DNA of 64,000 nt from Sphingobacteriia bacterium. GTDB lineage: Bacteria > Bacteroidota > Bacteroidia > Chitinophagales > Chitinophagaceae. Position numbers and translations under genes: made by a program. The DNA lies in assembly GCA_017304675.1 (NCBI GenBank), contig JAFKLS010000018.1:372001-436000 (forward strand), read 5' to 3'. A model generated the notes under the pieces. That model did no database searches. It saw nothing but the letters and a program-made list of their open reading frames with translations, and was not told the origin of the DNA. Of the stretch, positions 52,210-63,300 are shown piece by piece (within the stretch, counting starts at the first letter, position 1; each line of letters starts with the position of its first letter).

Positions 52210-53337
52210 ATGAAAATGAAAAATATTTTTGCTCTCTTATTTGTTATCGTAGTAATTATATCCTGTGGTGAAAAAAAATATGGCGCTTTTACAGTTAGCG
52301 GCGTTATTGAACACCAAACAAATACTAAAATTAATTTGCAAGAACTGCCATTTAATGGAAGCCAACCCGTTGTTGTAGACTCTACTACAATTAACAAGAA
52401 TGGCGAATTTATTTTGAGAGGAATGGCTAAAACAGAGGGCCTGTATATACTGAGCATAGATAATGGCCCATCCATACTGATAGTGAATGATAGCAAGAGT
52501 ATCAGGATAAAGCTTGATGTTGACAATTATAAATCATACTCCAGTGAAGGATCACCGGCAACAAATATGTTACATCAGTTTTTAGATAATTACTCTCAGC
52601 AGTACACAACGCTTGTTCAAACATTTATGAGGATGGATTCCTTACAAAAAATAAATGCGGCAGATAGTGTTGTGAATGCATACCATAAACAAAGAGAAGA
52701 GGAATTAAAAAGTATTAATAATTATATTAACACTTTCTTAAAAAGTTGCACAAGTCCATCAGTTAGTTATTTTGTTTTAGGAAAAGCATTTAAAACCATG
52801 CAGCTGGAAGAATTGCAAAAAACTTCAGGCATTGTTGCAGAGAAATTTAAAGATAATCTTGCTTTGAATGATTTAAAGAAAAACATAGATAACCAAATAG
52901 CTAACGACCCCAAAAAAGCATGGATTAACAAACAGGCACCTGAAATTAATCTTGCTGACACGGCAGGTAAAATATTTGCTCTAAGTAATTTAAAAGGGAA
53001 GTATGTATTGGTTGATTTTTGGGCTAGCTGGTGCAAACCTTGCAGAGCAGAAAACCCAAATGTTGTAGCCGCGTATAAGAAGTATAAGAATAAGAACTTT
53101 ACTATCTTAGGTGTTTCATTAGATAACGATAAAGAAGCATGGAAAGCAGCTATTGTTCAGGATAGCTTAACATGGCAGCATATAAGCGATCTTAAACAAT
53201 GGGAAAGTTCAGTGGTAGCATCTTATAAATTGGAATCCATTCCTTTTAATGTTTTAGTAGACCCCTCAGGAAAAATCATTGCAGCAGCATTAAGAGGGAA
53301 AGAATTAGAAGAAAAATTAAATGAGGTTTTGAAATAA
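52210..53337 (+). CDS. TlpA-like thioredoxin-fold lipoprotein (DUF4369-TlpA)
   Basis: 375 residues. A lipobox at about residue 19 (VVIISCGEK) suggests anchoring in the envelope. The N-terminal region (about 25-110) matches the DUF4369-type beta domain of Bacteroidota, then a helical linker, and a TlpA/AhpC-TSA domain from about 245 with FWASWCKPC carrying the redox CxxC. It likely reduces periplasmic disulphides. The gene is 10 bp after gatB, so possibly in one transcript, and is followed by a strong terminator. Confidence 0.9.
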   Translation: MKMKNIFALLFVIVVIISCGEKKYGAFTVSGVIEHQTNTKINLQELPFNGSQPVVVDSTTINKNGEFILRGMAKTEGLYILSIDNGPSILIVNDSKSIRIKLDVDNYKSYSSEGSPATNMLHQFLDNYSQQYTTLVQTFMRMDSLQKINAADSVVNAYHKQREEELKSINNYINTFLKSCTSPSVSYFVLGKAFKTMQLEELQKTSGIVAEKFKDNLALNDLKKNIDNQIANDPKKAWINKQAPEINLADTAGKIFALSNLKGKYVLVDFWASWCKPCRAENPNVVAAYKKYKNKNFTILGVSLDNDKEAWKAAIVQDSLTWQHISDLKQWESSVVASYKLESIPFNVLVDPSGKIIAAALRGKELEEKLNEVLK

Positions 53338-53387
53338 ATCTTTCTTTTAAAAGATTTAATAGATTTTTATAACTCAACAAGTTCATA

Positions 53388-53414
53388 AAAAAAGGGGGTA
53401 TAACCCCCTTTTTT
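53388..53414. terminator. Strong terminator after the TlpA-like gene
   Basis: AAAAAAGGGGGT and ACCCCCTTTTTT pair perfectly around ATA, with U-runs on either strand. It separates the TlpA-like gene from the convergent SusCD operon. Confidence 0.88.
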
Positions 53415-53450
53415 ACTTCATTTTAATTCCTTTATCATATCCACATCCTC

Positions 53451-53960
53451 TTATGGCAAAACATATACTTTCACACATTGTGGAATAATTGTACTACCAT
53501 CATCCAAAGTTACCAGAAAGTAGAAAAATCTAGATAACAAAGCGCTGGATGCAGTAGGTAAAGGTACTGCAGCACCTGTAACTGTAGTATAATTTGCATA
53601 TGTAGTAGTAAAAACCACAGAATTACCAGAACCTGGTATTGGTGTATTACTAAATACTCCTGTTGCAGTTGATTTTTGTACAACTGATGGTGCAGCACTA
53701 CTCGTAGAAGTACCAACACGAGTTATTTCCTTTATAGTACGACCACTATTTGCAGGGATACTCAATTTTATTGTTATTGTACCTGTAGCATAAGACGATG
53801 ATACAGTTGGTGCCAAAAACAAATCATATTGATTATCCACATTTACCGGTATGGTAGGTCTGTTATCACTGAAAGGTAGGAACCCATCTTTTTTACAACC
53901 AACAAGTGACACAAAAGAACATATTATCAAGAGCAGTTGGATTTTTTTGCTTTTATTCAT
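53451..53960 (-). CDS. Lipoprotein at the end of the second SusCD operon
   Basis: 169 residues. A lipobox (IICSFVSLVGCKK) shows it is a lipoprotein. The rest is Ser/Thr/Val-rich with beta-strand character (SYATGTITIKLSIPANSG, NSVVFTTTYANYTTV) and no catalytic motif. It follows the SusD-like gene by 33 bp, so it may be an extra surface lipoprotein of this uptake system, comparable in position to SusE/F but without sequence similarity I can see. Confidence 0.75.
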   Translation of the reverse strand: MNKSKKIQLLLIICSFVSLVGCKKDGFLPFSDNRPTIPVNVDNQYDLFLAPTVSSSYATGTITIKLSIPANSGRTIKEITRVGTSTSSAAPSVVQKSTATGVFSNTPIPGSGNSVVFTTTYANYTTVTGAAVPLPTASSALLSRFFYFLVTLDDGSTIIPQCVKVYVLP

Positions 53961-53993
53961 AACAATGATTTTATTAGATAATAAATTGATTAT

Positions 53994-55448
53994 TTATTGG
54001 CCCCACCAAACTTTCACATTTGTTTTAACCCTTGGATTAGGTTGGTTAGGATTAGAATTACCTTCTGTTGCTATATAAGGAAATCTTTTAGGAACACTTG
54101 TTGGATCATCACCCGCAGCATTTAGAGGTAATGTTAATACAGGGTATCCTGTTCTACGATAATCGTTGTAGCTTTCATACCCATTACCGGTCCAAGCAAT
54201 GTATTTTTGGGTAATAATTTGTTTTAACTGATCATCTTGTGTTCCGGCTAAATTAACAACAGTTGGATTTGTAGTAAAATAATTATTAATCTCTGCATCC
54301 AACATACCAGCCAATTTCATGGATGCTTTAATTCCATTTTGATAATATGTGTTTGCATCACCAGTTGTACCTAAAACCAGTGCTGCTTCAGCTAAAATAA
54401 ATTGTGTTTGGAAATTTGTTATCAACCTTGCGGGAGCTTCGCCAGTTGTTCCAACAACATACGTATTATATACTGACCTAGAAGCAGCAGTAGGAGCGGT
54501 AGTGTTATTCCCGTTGGTGTATGCTGTGAATACATTGTTAGGTTTGGTATAAAACTTAGCTAATCTAACAGTATCATTCAGTGAGCGCATTAGAGTTAAA
54601 AACCTACTACTCAAACATTCATTATTTTTAAATGAGCCTGAAATATCACGTACATAAGCTGGATTTTGATTACTAACTGATGAAGAAAAAGGAACGTTTA
54701 AATCTAATGAATTATCATTAATATACAAGTTGCCAGCTATTACAGAGTTAATTAAGCTCTTGGCAGTAGGCTTATCAACATTTGTAAGTTGAATTGCCAA
54801 TTTCAATAACAAACTATTTGCTGCTCTTTTCCATTTTACCAAAGAACCACCGTAAACCAAATCATCAGATGATGGCGTTAAAACAGAAGCTTTATCTAAG
54901 TCAGCTAATCCTTCTTTCGTAAGGTCGATTAATCCCTGTATCCCTAATGCAGAATTCCCTTTGTAGATATCTTCTTGTTTATCAAATCTTGGTTGAGGAT
55001 AAGTAAGCCCTTGGCCAGCTTGAGAGTAAGGAACATCTCCCCACAAATCAGTAGCCATAGCCATTATGTATGCTTTTTGTATTTTTGCTATCCCACTATA
55101 TGCTGGACTAGTTGAATTAGTTTTACTAATTAATAGTACTAAATTATTTAAACAGCCATTGTAAATTTCATAGTTCCATTGGTTACCAAAACTACCATCC
55201 AAAGCGTATACGTCATAGGATTGCCATTGTGTTGGTATAGCTGCATTATATTGCATAATTAGACCGGTGGCCAGTCCTATTACATTTGCATTAGCCCAGC
55301 CAATACCCATACTCGTATTTGGCAATAATACATTAGGCGGAACATCTGTCGGTGAATTTGGATTACTATTAACATCCAAATATTTTTGGCAAGACGAAAA
55401 AAAAGTGGTCAGTACAATTGCAAAAAGACCTATTTTAATCTTATTCAT
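53994..55448 (-). CDS. SusD-like nutrient-binding lipoprotein (SusD-like_2 type)
   Basis: 484 residues. Lipobox near FFSSCQKYLDVNSNPNSPTD; the first mature residues are typical of the SusD-like_2 group, as are SQAGQGLTYPQPRFDKQEDIY, LLKLAIQLTNVDKPTAKSLI, YIAWTGNGYESYNDYRRTGY and the C-terminal PYIATEGNSNPNQPNPR. The TPR-rich protein sits over the SusC channel on the surface and binds oligosaccharides or peptides. It follows SusC by 32 bp on the same strand. The substrate is not predictable. Confidence 0.93.
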   Translation of the reverse strand: MNKIKIGLFAIVLTTFFSSCQKYLDVNSNPNSPTDVPPNVLLPNTSMGIGWANANVIGLATGLIMQYNAAIPTQWQSYDVYALDGSFGNQWNYEIYNGCLNNLVLLISKTNSTSPAYSGIAKIQKAYIMAMATDLWGDVPYSQAGQGLTYPQPRFDKQEDIYKGNSALGIQGLIDLTKEGLADLDKASVLTPSSDDLVYGGSLVKWKRAANSLLLKLAIQLTNVDKPTAKSLINSVIAGNLYINDNSLDLNVPFSSSVSNQNPAYVRDISGSFKNNECLSSRFLTLMRSLNDTVRLAKFYTKPNNVFTAYTNGNNTTAPTAASRSVYNTYVVGTTGEAPARLITNFQTQFILAEAALVLGTTGDANTYYQNGIKASMKLAGMLDAEINNYFTTNPTVVNLAGTQDDQLKQIITQKYIAWTGNGYESYNDYRRTGYPVLTLPLNAAGDDPTSVPKRFPYIATEGNSNPNQPNPRVKTNVKVWWGQ

Positions 55449-55480
55449 AATTTTTTATTTTATACGTTATTAACCCAGTA

Positions 55481-58400
55481 TTATAAAGAGATTTTTATGC
55501 TGCATCCCATATTTCTTGTATTAGGAGCACTTTGAAGTTCTAACCCTCTAATATTTCCAGCTCCCTGAGTATTAACTTCTGGGTCAATTAAACAGTTGGG
55601 GCTATAGTAGAATAGGTTTCTTCCAAATACTGTTAATTTTAGTCCTTTTATTATGTTGGTATTCTTCAATGGCAAATCATATGTAAGGCTTAACTCACGA
55701 AGTCTGAAAGTAGTAGCATCAAAAACAGCCATTTCACCACCGCCAATGCCACCTAAATTGCTCCAATATGTTTGAGCAGGTATTTGAATATAGTTAGACA
55801 CATATTTACCTCCTCCAACAGAAACAACTCCTGGTAAAATATGTGCTTTATCTCTATCTACTCCAGTTTCATCCAAAGAACCATTGCTTCTTAACGTAGC
55901 AATTGTCCATGACAGCATTTGACCACCTTGTTTGTAATCAACTAAAAAGCTTAAAGTAAGATTCTTATAACGGAAAGTGTTGCCCAAACCAGCAGACCAA
56001 TCTCTATTAGGATTAGCCACTACCTGGTTTGTAATAGATGTAGCAAAAGAACCAGTGGTTGAATCAATGAGATATTGACCATCTGGGCTTCTTGGAATTG
56101 TGCTACCTACAATTACACCATAAGGCTGTCCAACAACTACAGAAGGAGCAACCCCACCAAAATAGCTACCAGGTAAATTCATTTGTGTTACACCAGGGTA
56201 AAGCTCTTCTACTACGTTACGATTTTTTGCGAAATTCGCAGATATCGTCCATTGGAAATTTTTCGATTTTATTGGTGTACCACCAATAGTTAACTCAATA
56301 CCTTTATTAGAAATCTTACCAACATTAATTGTACGCGAATCATATCCTGTTGAGGTAGGGATTGCTACGTCAATAATTTGATTGGTACTAAGTGTTTTAT
56401 AAAATGTAACATCTAAAGTAAGTCTATCTTTCAAGAATCCTAAATTACCTCCAAATTCAATAGATGTAGAAAATTCAGGGGTTAAGTCAGGATTAGGCAA
56501 TGTACTGCTAGCCCCAAAACCGGTAACTGTTCCATATGGGAAAGAAAATGAAGCAACATTATTTCCATATGACCATTTGCTGAATGAGTTTTCGAGCTTA
56601 TAAGGCGCGGCATCGTTTCCAACTTTAGCATAAGAAGCCCTAATTTTTCCAAAATTTAAAATTTTCGAGTTAAGTTTTAAGGCTTCCGTAAAAATAAAGC
56701 TTCCACCATATGAATAGTATAAATAGCTATTATTCTTTTTAGGCAACGTAGAAGATTGATCAACTCGTAGTGTTAATTCTCCATTCAGATAATTCTTGTA
56801 ACCTAAACTTAATTGTCCGAAATAACCTACCAGTCTTCTTTTTGATGAATATTCTCCTGAAGAAGAAAAGTTCGTACCGTTACTTACATTATAAAAATTG
56901 GGAATCGTTAAAGACAAAGCAGTTACAGTAGCATTTTGATACGTTCTCTGATTTATATTTTGACCCAATAACAAATTAGCATTTAAGCCTTTAAAGAGAT
57001 TTGACTTTTTCATATTAATCAATAAATCTCCATTAAACTCTGATCTGAAAAAGATATCCTCGGTTACCCTTCCAGTGCCAGATGCCTGAGTAGAGCCAAT
57101 AGCAACAATTCTCTTTCTCCTATCATTATAAGCATCTGCTCCTAACCTATAAGAGATATTCAACCAATTTGTAACATCATAAGAAATTTTCAAATTCCCA
57201 ATAAATCTTATAAGATTACTGGTAATAGGATTTTCATAAGAAGCGAAATAAGGGTTATCTCTTCCAGAAACCCACCAATTATTAGACCCATCAAGATTTT
57301 TATAATTATCCTTATAATAAGCCAAATTAGTGCTTCTAGTAACTCCCCATAGTGCAAACATGGCACTATTACCACCATTACCTTGAGTTGTTCCTAATTG
57401 TAAAGTGTTATAAAAATTAACTCCACCTGAAATATTTAATTTATTGGTTAGCTGCGAACCAGCAGAAAATCCAACACTATTCTTTTTAAAGTTTGTATTA
57501 GGCATTATACCATTTGTAACACTAGATCCAAGATTAGCGCTAAAATAATTCTTCGTATCGCCGCCATTAATCAATAATGTATTATCAAAATTATTTCCAA
57601 CATTAAAAAAGTCAATTAGGTTGGTTGAATATGGCTTATAATCAATAGTACTTCCAGCCGCGTAATTAATTCCATTTACATTGGTAGCTGCAGAAGTAAT
57701 CAATCCGTTTGTTAATGTAGGTGTGGCACCAAATGCAGGCCCCCAAGAAGATGTGCTGGTGCTGCTGAATACACCACCGCTACCTTGTCCATATGAATTT
57801 TGAAGTTTTGGAAACCCATAAACTTTTTGTTGAGAGTAAGATGAACTGAAACTTATATCTACTCTTCCTTTCTGCCCAGACCCTTTTTTGGTAGTAATAA
57901 CAATTGCACCGTTAGATGCTCTTGAACCATATAGAACGGCTGCTGCGGGGCCAGTTAAAACATTTATAGATTCAATGGTGCTAGGATTTAAATCCATTGC
58001 TCTGTTAGCTGGCTGGTTACCATAAAGTGTTCCAGCTGTTTGATCTAAATCATTACTGATTGGAATACCATCAACTACAAATAGAGGCTGGTTACTTCCA
58101 TTTATAGATGACATACCCCTAAGAACAATATTAGTTGAAGCTCCTGCACTACCACTTGCACCCGTAATATCGGCACCAGCAACTTTTCCTTGTAATAAAT
58201 TTAAGAGGCTATTATCACCCTTATTTTCTAAAGCTTCCGCTTTTATAGTTTGTGGGCTATACCCTAAGGTTTTTCTATCCTTAGAAATACCTAATGCAGT
58301 TACAACCACCTCATCTAGATTATTACTAGAAGATTTCAACGACACAGAGATGTCATTTTTTTGGTCAATTGCAATTTCTTTTGTTGTAAAGTTAGTAGCA

Positions 58401-58618
58401 ACAACTATTAATGTTTTAGCTGTTGTTGATACCTTTAACGAAAATGTACCCTCCTTAGAAGTAAAGGTGCCTACAGTAGTACCCTTCACTAATATAGAGG
58501 CATCTGCAATAGGATTACCCTTCTCATCAATCACTTTACCTGTGATTGTTCGGGTCTGCGCTATCACATGAGTTAGTGCTATAAAAAAGCACAAGAGCAG
58601 CATTAAAATTTTTCTCAT
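55481..58618 (-). CDS. SusC/RagA TonB-linked outer membrane protein, second pair
   Basis: 1045 residues. Signal peptide (ILMLLLCFFIALTHVIAQ), carboxypeptidase-regulatory-like domain (ITGKVIDEKGNPIADASIL), then the TonB-box word LDEVVVTALG, plug (NLLQGKVAGADITGASGSAG, NQPLFVVDGIPI) and a 22-strand barrel ending in IKISL. It imports SusD-bound ligands using TonB energy. The leader carries a 9-bp hairpin at 58655-58679. It is separate from the first pair, with its own upstream region. Confidence 0.95.
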   Translation of the reverse strand: MRKILMLLLCFFIALTHVIAQTRTITGKVIDEKGNPIADASILVKGTTVGTFTSKEGTFSLKVSTTAKTLIVVATNFTTKEIAIDQKNDISVSLKSSSNNLDEVVVTALGISKDRKTLGYSPQTIKAEALENKGDNSLLNLLQGKVAGADITGASGSAGASTNIVLRGMSSINGSNQPLFVVDGIPISNDLDQTAGTLYGNQPANRAMDLNPSTIESINVLTGPAAAVLYGSRASNGAIVITTKKGSGQKGRVDISFSSSYSQQKVYGFPKLQNSYGQGSGGVFSSTSTSSWGPAFGATPTLTNGLITSAATNVNGINYAAGSTIDYKPYSTNLIDFFNVGNNFDNTLLINGGDTKNYFSANLGSSVTNGIMPNTNFKKNSVGFSAGSQLTNKLNISGGVNFYNTLQLGTTQGNGGNSAMFALWGVTRSTNLAYYKDNYKNLDGSNNWWVSGRDNPYFASYENPITSNLIRFIGNLKISYDVTNWLNISYRLGADAYNDRRKRIVAIGSTQASGTGRVTEDIFFRSEFNGDLLINMKKSNLFKGLNANLLLGQNINQRTYQNATVTALSLTIPNFYNVSNGTNFSSSGEYSSKRRLVGYFGQLSLGYKNYLNGELTLRVDQSSTLPKKNNSYLYYSYGGSFIFTEALKLNSKILNFGKIRASYAKVGNDAAPYKLENSFSKWSYGNNVASFSFPYGTVTGFGASSTLPNPDLTPEFSTSIEFGGNLGFLKDRLTLDVTFYKTLSTNQIIDVAIPTSTGYDSRTINVGKISNKGIELTIGGTPIKSKNFQWTISANFAKNRNVVEELYPGVTQMNLPGSYFGGVAPSVVVGQPYGVIVGSTIPRSPDGQYLIDSTTGSFATSITNQVVANPNRDWSAGLGNTFRYKNLTLSFLVDYKQGGQMLSWTIATLRSNGSLDETGVDRDKAHILPGVVSVGGGKYVSNYIQIPAQTYWSNLGGIGGGEMAVFDATTFRLRELSLTYDLPLKNTNIIKGLKLTVFGRNLFYYSPNCLIDPEVNTQGAGNIRGLELQSAPNTRNMGCSIKISL

Positions 58619-58654
58619 AACCTTTTTGTTTGTTTAGTTTTGAATAATAAACAT

Positions 58655-58679
58655 GTTAGCTCATTTGCTTTGAGCTAAC
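58655..58679 (-). promoter_or_regulatory. Hairpin in the leader of the second susC gene
   Basis: GTTAGCTCA and TGAGCTAAC pair perfectly over 9 bp around a 7-nt loop, 36 nt upstream of the susC start. No U-tract follows, so it is more likely an operator or a 5' UTR hairpin than a terminator. Confidence 0.45.
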
Positions 58680-58881
58680 CAATCATGGCATTTCTCTACT
58701 ATGCCAATATTTTTAATTTCTTTTTTGTGAATTCGCCCAAGGTGGGGGAGCGTTAAAATAAGGTTTAGTTTTTCTCATAAATGTTGTTTTATAGCTTGTT
58801 TAGTTTTTGGAAGCGGCAAAGTATTAAAAAAGTATTAAAAAAGTAAAAAAAATATTAAAAAATTAACTTTTGCAGGGAAGC

Positions 58882-58920
58882 AAAAATAAAAGCTAGCCGA
58901 ATTGGCTAGCTTTTATTTTT
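58882..58920 (-). terminator. Terminator of the first SusCD pair
   Basis: AAAAATAAAAGCTAGCC and GGCTAGCTTTTATTTTT pair perfectly over 17 bp around GAATT, 23 bp past the SusD stop on the minus strand, with U-runs on both sides. Confidence 0.88.
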
Positions 58921-58942
58921 AATACTAAGTATATATAATATA

Positions 58943-60376
58943 CTAATAACCAGGGTTTGGAGAAAGAATACTACCGCTATTCAGTAGTTCCTGTTGAGGA
59001 ATAGGCCACCTGCATTTATAACCACTAGTAGTAAGATTGGTTATATCAATCCCTATTAAGTCTAATCTTTGATACCTGCGTAAATCAAAAAATCTATGAC
59101 CCTCGTGGGCCAACTCCACTCTTCTTTCATTTAAAATAGCCATTAAGATGTCAGCTTGGGTTATAGCAGCAGTATTGGTTAATCCTGCCCGATTACGAAC
59201 TACGTTTAAATCAGCGGATGCCCCTATTGTATTTCCTTGCCTAGCCCGGGCTTCAGCTCTTATTAAATAAACTTCTGCAAGCCTAATTTGTGGTATATAA
59301 TCATCCCCTGTAGCAACTCGTGTATATTTTAAAGTTTTTGCTGCAGGCGCCAATGCAACATCTGCTGCGGTAGTATAATTAACTCTTTTTCTAACATCAC
59401 CTATTTCATGAGCATTGTTTAACCCGGTAGAAGCGGATATTTCATTTCTCCCACCCCTGCCAGTAGTAAAATAAAAGAAGGCAACAGAATTTTGATTTGT
59501 TGGGTCAAAAGGCAATGTCCATATGGTTTCCTGTTTTGGGCCTACATTACCATATAGTGATGCATAAGTTGGTAGAAGTGATTGCCCTGCAGTATTAATC
59601 ACTGTAGTTGCGGAAGCTTCCGCGCCGGCCCAATTACCTCTATATAAATAAACACGCGATAAAAGCGCATTAGCAACTTTTTGATCAATGCGCCAGTTAT
59701 AACTTGTATTTGCTGGATGACTTGACGGAAGATTTGCAATTACCTGTGCAGGGTCTAAGTCTGCTAATATCTGTAACCATACGCTGTCTTCTGAAGATCT
59801 TGCTATCGGAGCAGCATCATTAGGTGTTAATGTGGGTGCTGTTCTTATTGGAACACCCCATGATTTACCGCTTGCATCAGGGCCTTGGTTGTAACCTTTT
59901 TCATTTCCACCCCAATATCTTAATAAATTAAAGTAATGGTATGCCCGCAAAACTTTTGCCTCAGCAATCACCTGATTTTTATCTGTAAAAGTTGTGGCGT
60001 TATTAGCATTAGCCGCTGCAATTACAGTATTTACTCTATTAATAGCGGAGTATATTGTTGTCCACATATTTTGAACCTCAACATTTCCTGCTGATATCTG
60101 TCTATTATAAATTTCAGCGAAGCTTGGAAATGTTCCCACTTCTGTAATATTATCTGCATATAAATCTGCAAATATAAAATACCGTAAACCCATATAATTT
60201 GCACTTAACAACCCGTTATATGAGCCCAATAAGGCAGATCGTATACTGGCCGGGTCCGTTAATGAGGATGCACTGATACTATTCTGCGGCTGCTGATCTT
60301 CAACTACCTTTTTGCATCCTGTTAATGATATAATTGTAGCAGCCAATATAGTTATAATGATATATATTTTTTTCAT
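58943..60376 (-). CDS. RagB/SusD family nutrient-binding lipoprotein, first pair
   Basis: 477 residues from MKKIYIIITILAATIISLTG, with lipobox Cys in LTGCKK. It has an N-terminal SusD-like_3 region (IRSALLGSYNGLLSANYMGL, EAKVLRAYHYFNLLRYWGG) and a C-terminal RagB/SusD region (IRLAEVYLIRAEARARQG, LMAILNERRVELAHEGHRFF, DLRRY). It partners the SusC protein encoded 22 bp upstream. The start 12 codons further up is rejected because it precedes the signal peptide. Confidence 0.94.
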   Translation of the reverse strand: MKKIYIIITILAATIISLTGCKKVVEDQQPQNSISASSLTDPASIRSALLGSYNGLLSANYMGLRYFIFADLYADNITEVGTFPSFAEIYNRQISAGNVEVQNMWTTIYSAINRVNTVIAAANANNATTFTDKNQVIAEAKVLRAYHYFNLLRYWGGNEKGYNQGPDASGKSWGVPIRTAPTLTPNDAAPIARSSEDSVWLQILADLDPAQVIANLPSSHPANTSYNWRIDQKVANALLSRVYLYRGNWAGAEASATTVINTAGQSLLPTYASLYGNVGPKQETIWTLPFDPTNQNSVAFFYFTTGRGGRNEISASTGLNNAHEIGDVRKRVNYTTAADVALAPAAKTLKYTRVATGDDYIPQIRLAEVYLIRAEARARQGNTIGASADLNVVRNRAGLTNTAAITQADILMAILNERRVELAHEGHRFFDLRRYQRLDLIGIDITNLTTSGYKCRWPIPQQELLNSGSILSPNPGY

Positions 60377-60398
60377 AATTCGCATTTTGAAATTGATA

Positions 60399-63300
60399 TT
60401 ACAATGACACATTAAGACCGAAACTAATTACGCGAGGTTGTGGTACAGTTAAAAAGTCAGTTCCCGGAGCAGTTGATGTTTCTCCAAATGTGCTAATCTC
60501 CGGATCAAACCCGCTGTACTTTGTAAACGTTGCCAAATTTTGCGCTTGTATATAGAACTTCAGTGCTGAAATTTTCCATTTTGTTAATAATTTTTCTGGT
60601 ATATAATATGCCAGAGTAACATTTTTTATCCTTAAATAAGATCCGTCTTCTAAAAACCTGGTTGAAGTTCTTCTGTTATTATTAGGATCTCCATAAACAG
60701 CACGAGGATAACGTATATCGTTTGTAGGATTAGTCGGTGTCCACCTGTTTAAGGTAGTGGCAAACTGCCCAAAAACACTATTCATTCCTTCTGCAAAAGC
60801 TCTAGTATTATTATATATCATGTTACCCACCTGGCATTGTAACAATGCGCTCAATTCAAAATTTTTGAATTTGAATGAGTTTGTAAACCCACCATAATAT
60901 AAAGGCTGTGCATCGCCAATAATTGTTTGATCTGCAGATGTGATAGAAGTACCTCCTGCTAAGCTTTTGAATTTAATATCTCCGGGGCTCGTTAAGCTTG
61001 CTTGAAATGGAGCGGCAGCAATTTCAGATTGTGATTGAAATATTTTATCTGCAACATAGCCTCTAAAGCTTCCCAATGCATACCCTTCCTGTACCCAACT
61101 TGCAAAGCCAGCTGCAAAAGGCTGACCACTTAATTGTGTAACTCTATTATTATTCCAAGTAATATTTAATCCGGCATTCCAAATAAAGTTCTTCGATTTA
61201 ATAATATTAGCATCAATATTTAATTCAATTCCTTTATTTGTGATCTGCCCTACGTTTGTTGCTACAGAAGTATATCCGGAATTAAGTGGCAACGGTCGGT
61301 TGAATAACAAATTATCTGTAACATTTTTATATAACTCTACGGTTATATTGATTTTCCTGAATAGTCCAATGTCTATTCCTATATTACCTGACTTTCTTGT
61401 TTCCCAACTCAAAGCAGGATTACCTAATTGATTTGGCGCCAATCCAGGCAACTGATTGATGTTATATCCCGGGGAAACAAGTGCAAGGGAAGCAAAATCG
61501 CCAAAGTTCCTATTTCCTGTAGTACCATAACTTGCTCTTATTTTCATAGTACTAACAGTGTTGGTAAAGCGTTTAAAAAAATTTTCTTCAGACACAACCC
61601 ATCCGGTAGATACAGAATAAAAATTAGCATAACGATTACTAGATCCAAAGTTTGATGACCCATCTCTTCTAACACTAGAGCCCAATAAATAACGCCCTTT
61701 AAATGCATAATCTGCTCTTGCAAAGAGGCCCGTAAGGCCATTAGATGTAGCATTAGAACCTGCACCTGACTTTACCGCACCGGCATCTAATTGCCTGATA
61801 GTATTTCCGGGGAAATTAGTAGCAGAAGCATTAATGGTCTCGTAATTAAAAGTTTGAATTTCATAACCAGCCAACGCCGATAAACTGTGATTACCATTTT
61901 TATCTAACATCTTCTTGAAACTCAAAACATTACTCCAAAGCAATGTATAGTAATTGGTGTTTGCCTGATATGCATTACCATTAGTGCCCGCTCCTGAATT
62001 TGTAGTTGTGGGATAAAACTGACTTTCGCGAAGATTATTTCCACTAAAAGATACCGTTGATTTTAAAGAGAGCCAAGGCTTAATTTTATAATCGCCATAG
62101 AAACTGGTATTTAAGGTTGTTGTGTTGGCTTTGAATGTTGGTTCATAAGCTACCGCTAAAGGATTATCCACACTTGAGTTAGGGTCACGGCCATAAGTAC
62201 CATCGGAGTTATATGCTGGAATATGAGACCCTAATAAAATGGCTGTACTAAATACTCCATATATACTATTGTCATTTACAATTCTGTTATTTTGAGAACG
62301 AGAAGCAGCAATGGTTCCTCCAACATTAAACGCGTTACTAACCTTATTATCAATACTTGCTCTTATGTTATATCTTTCGAAATCCGATCCAATAATTGTT
62401 GCATTTTGGTTTAAATAACTACCTGATAAATAAAATTTAGTTTTATCGTTACCGCCAGAAATATTTAAATCGTAGTTCTGAACAGGTGCGTTTCTAAAAA
62501 CAAGATTTTGCCAGTTAGTACTTACTCCTTTAGCACTATCTGCAGCACCTAAACCAACTGCGCCAAGGCCATTCAATATTAAATTGTCTAACGACCCAAA
62601 TGAAGGCACCAAGGACGAATACCTGTTGTAAATCTCCTCTCTTACCAAACCAATATACTGAGGGCCCGTTAATGGTGCTACCCTCTTCCAAGTAGATTGA
62701 ATGCCGTATTGGCTATTAAGTGTAATTTTTGTTTTTTGATTAGCTCCCTTTTTAGTAGTTACAAGTACAACGCCATTATTTGCCCTAGAACCATAAAGAG
62801 AAGCTGCAGCAGCATCTTTCAAAACTTCAATAGATTCAATATCATTTGCATTCAATTCAGCAAGTAAGTTTAATCCTTGCCCCCCTGCTCCTGCAGTTTG
62901 CAAATTACCGGTAATTATAGGCACCCCATCTACAACCCATAGTGGTTGATTCCCGGCACTTAAAGATGATGCACCTCTGATTCGTATAGAAATACCACCA
63001 CCTGGTAATCCTGACTGCGATGTTACCTGTACGCCTGGTGCCTGACCTTGCAAGGCTTGATCTGGTCCCACAACAGGAATATCCTGTAAAGTTGCACCAC
63101 TAATTTTTGCCACAGAACCGGTTAGTTCTTTTTTCTTTTGCGTTCCATATGCTACAACCACTACTTCATCTAACCCAGAAGCAGCACTTGTTAACAAGAC
63201 ACTGTAACTTGTAGCATTGCCGATTGATATTTCTTTAGTTGAATAGTTTAAAGAAGAAACTACTAAAGTGTTTGATTTTGCCGGTACTGTAATAGAAAAT

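Larger units (their letters stand above)
58619..58942. other. Intergenic region between the two SusCD pairs
   Basis: 324 bp without a gene. It holds the leader hairpin at 58655-58679, an AT-rich stretch with repeated AAAGTATTAAAA words at 58820-58860, and the terminator of the first pair at 58882-58920. No anti-sigma or regulator gene is present. Confidence 0.6.
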
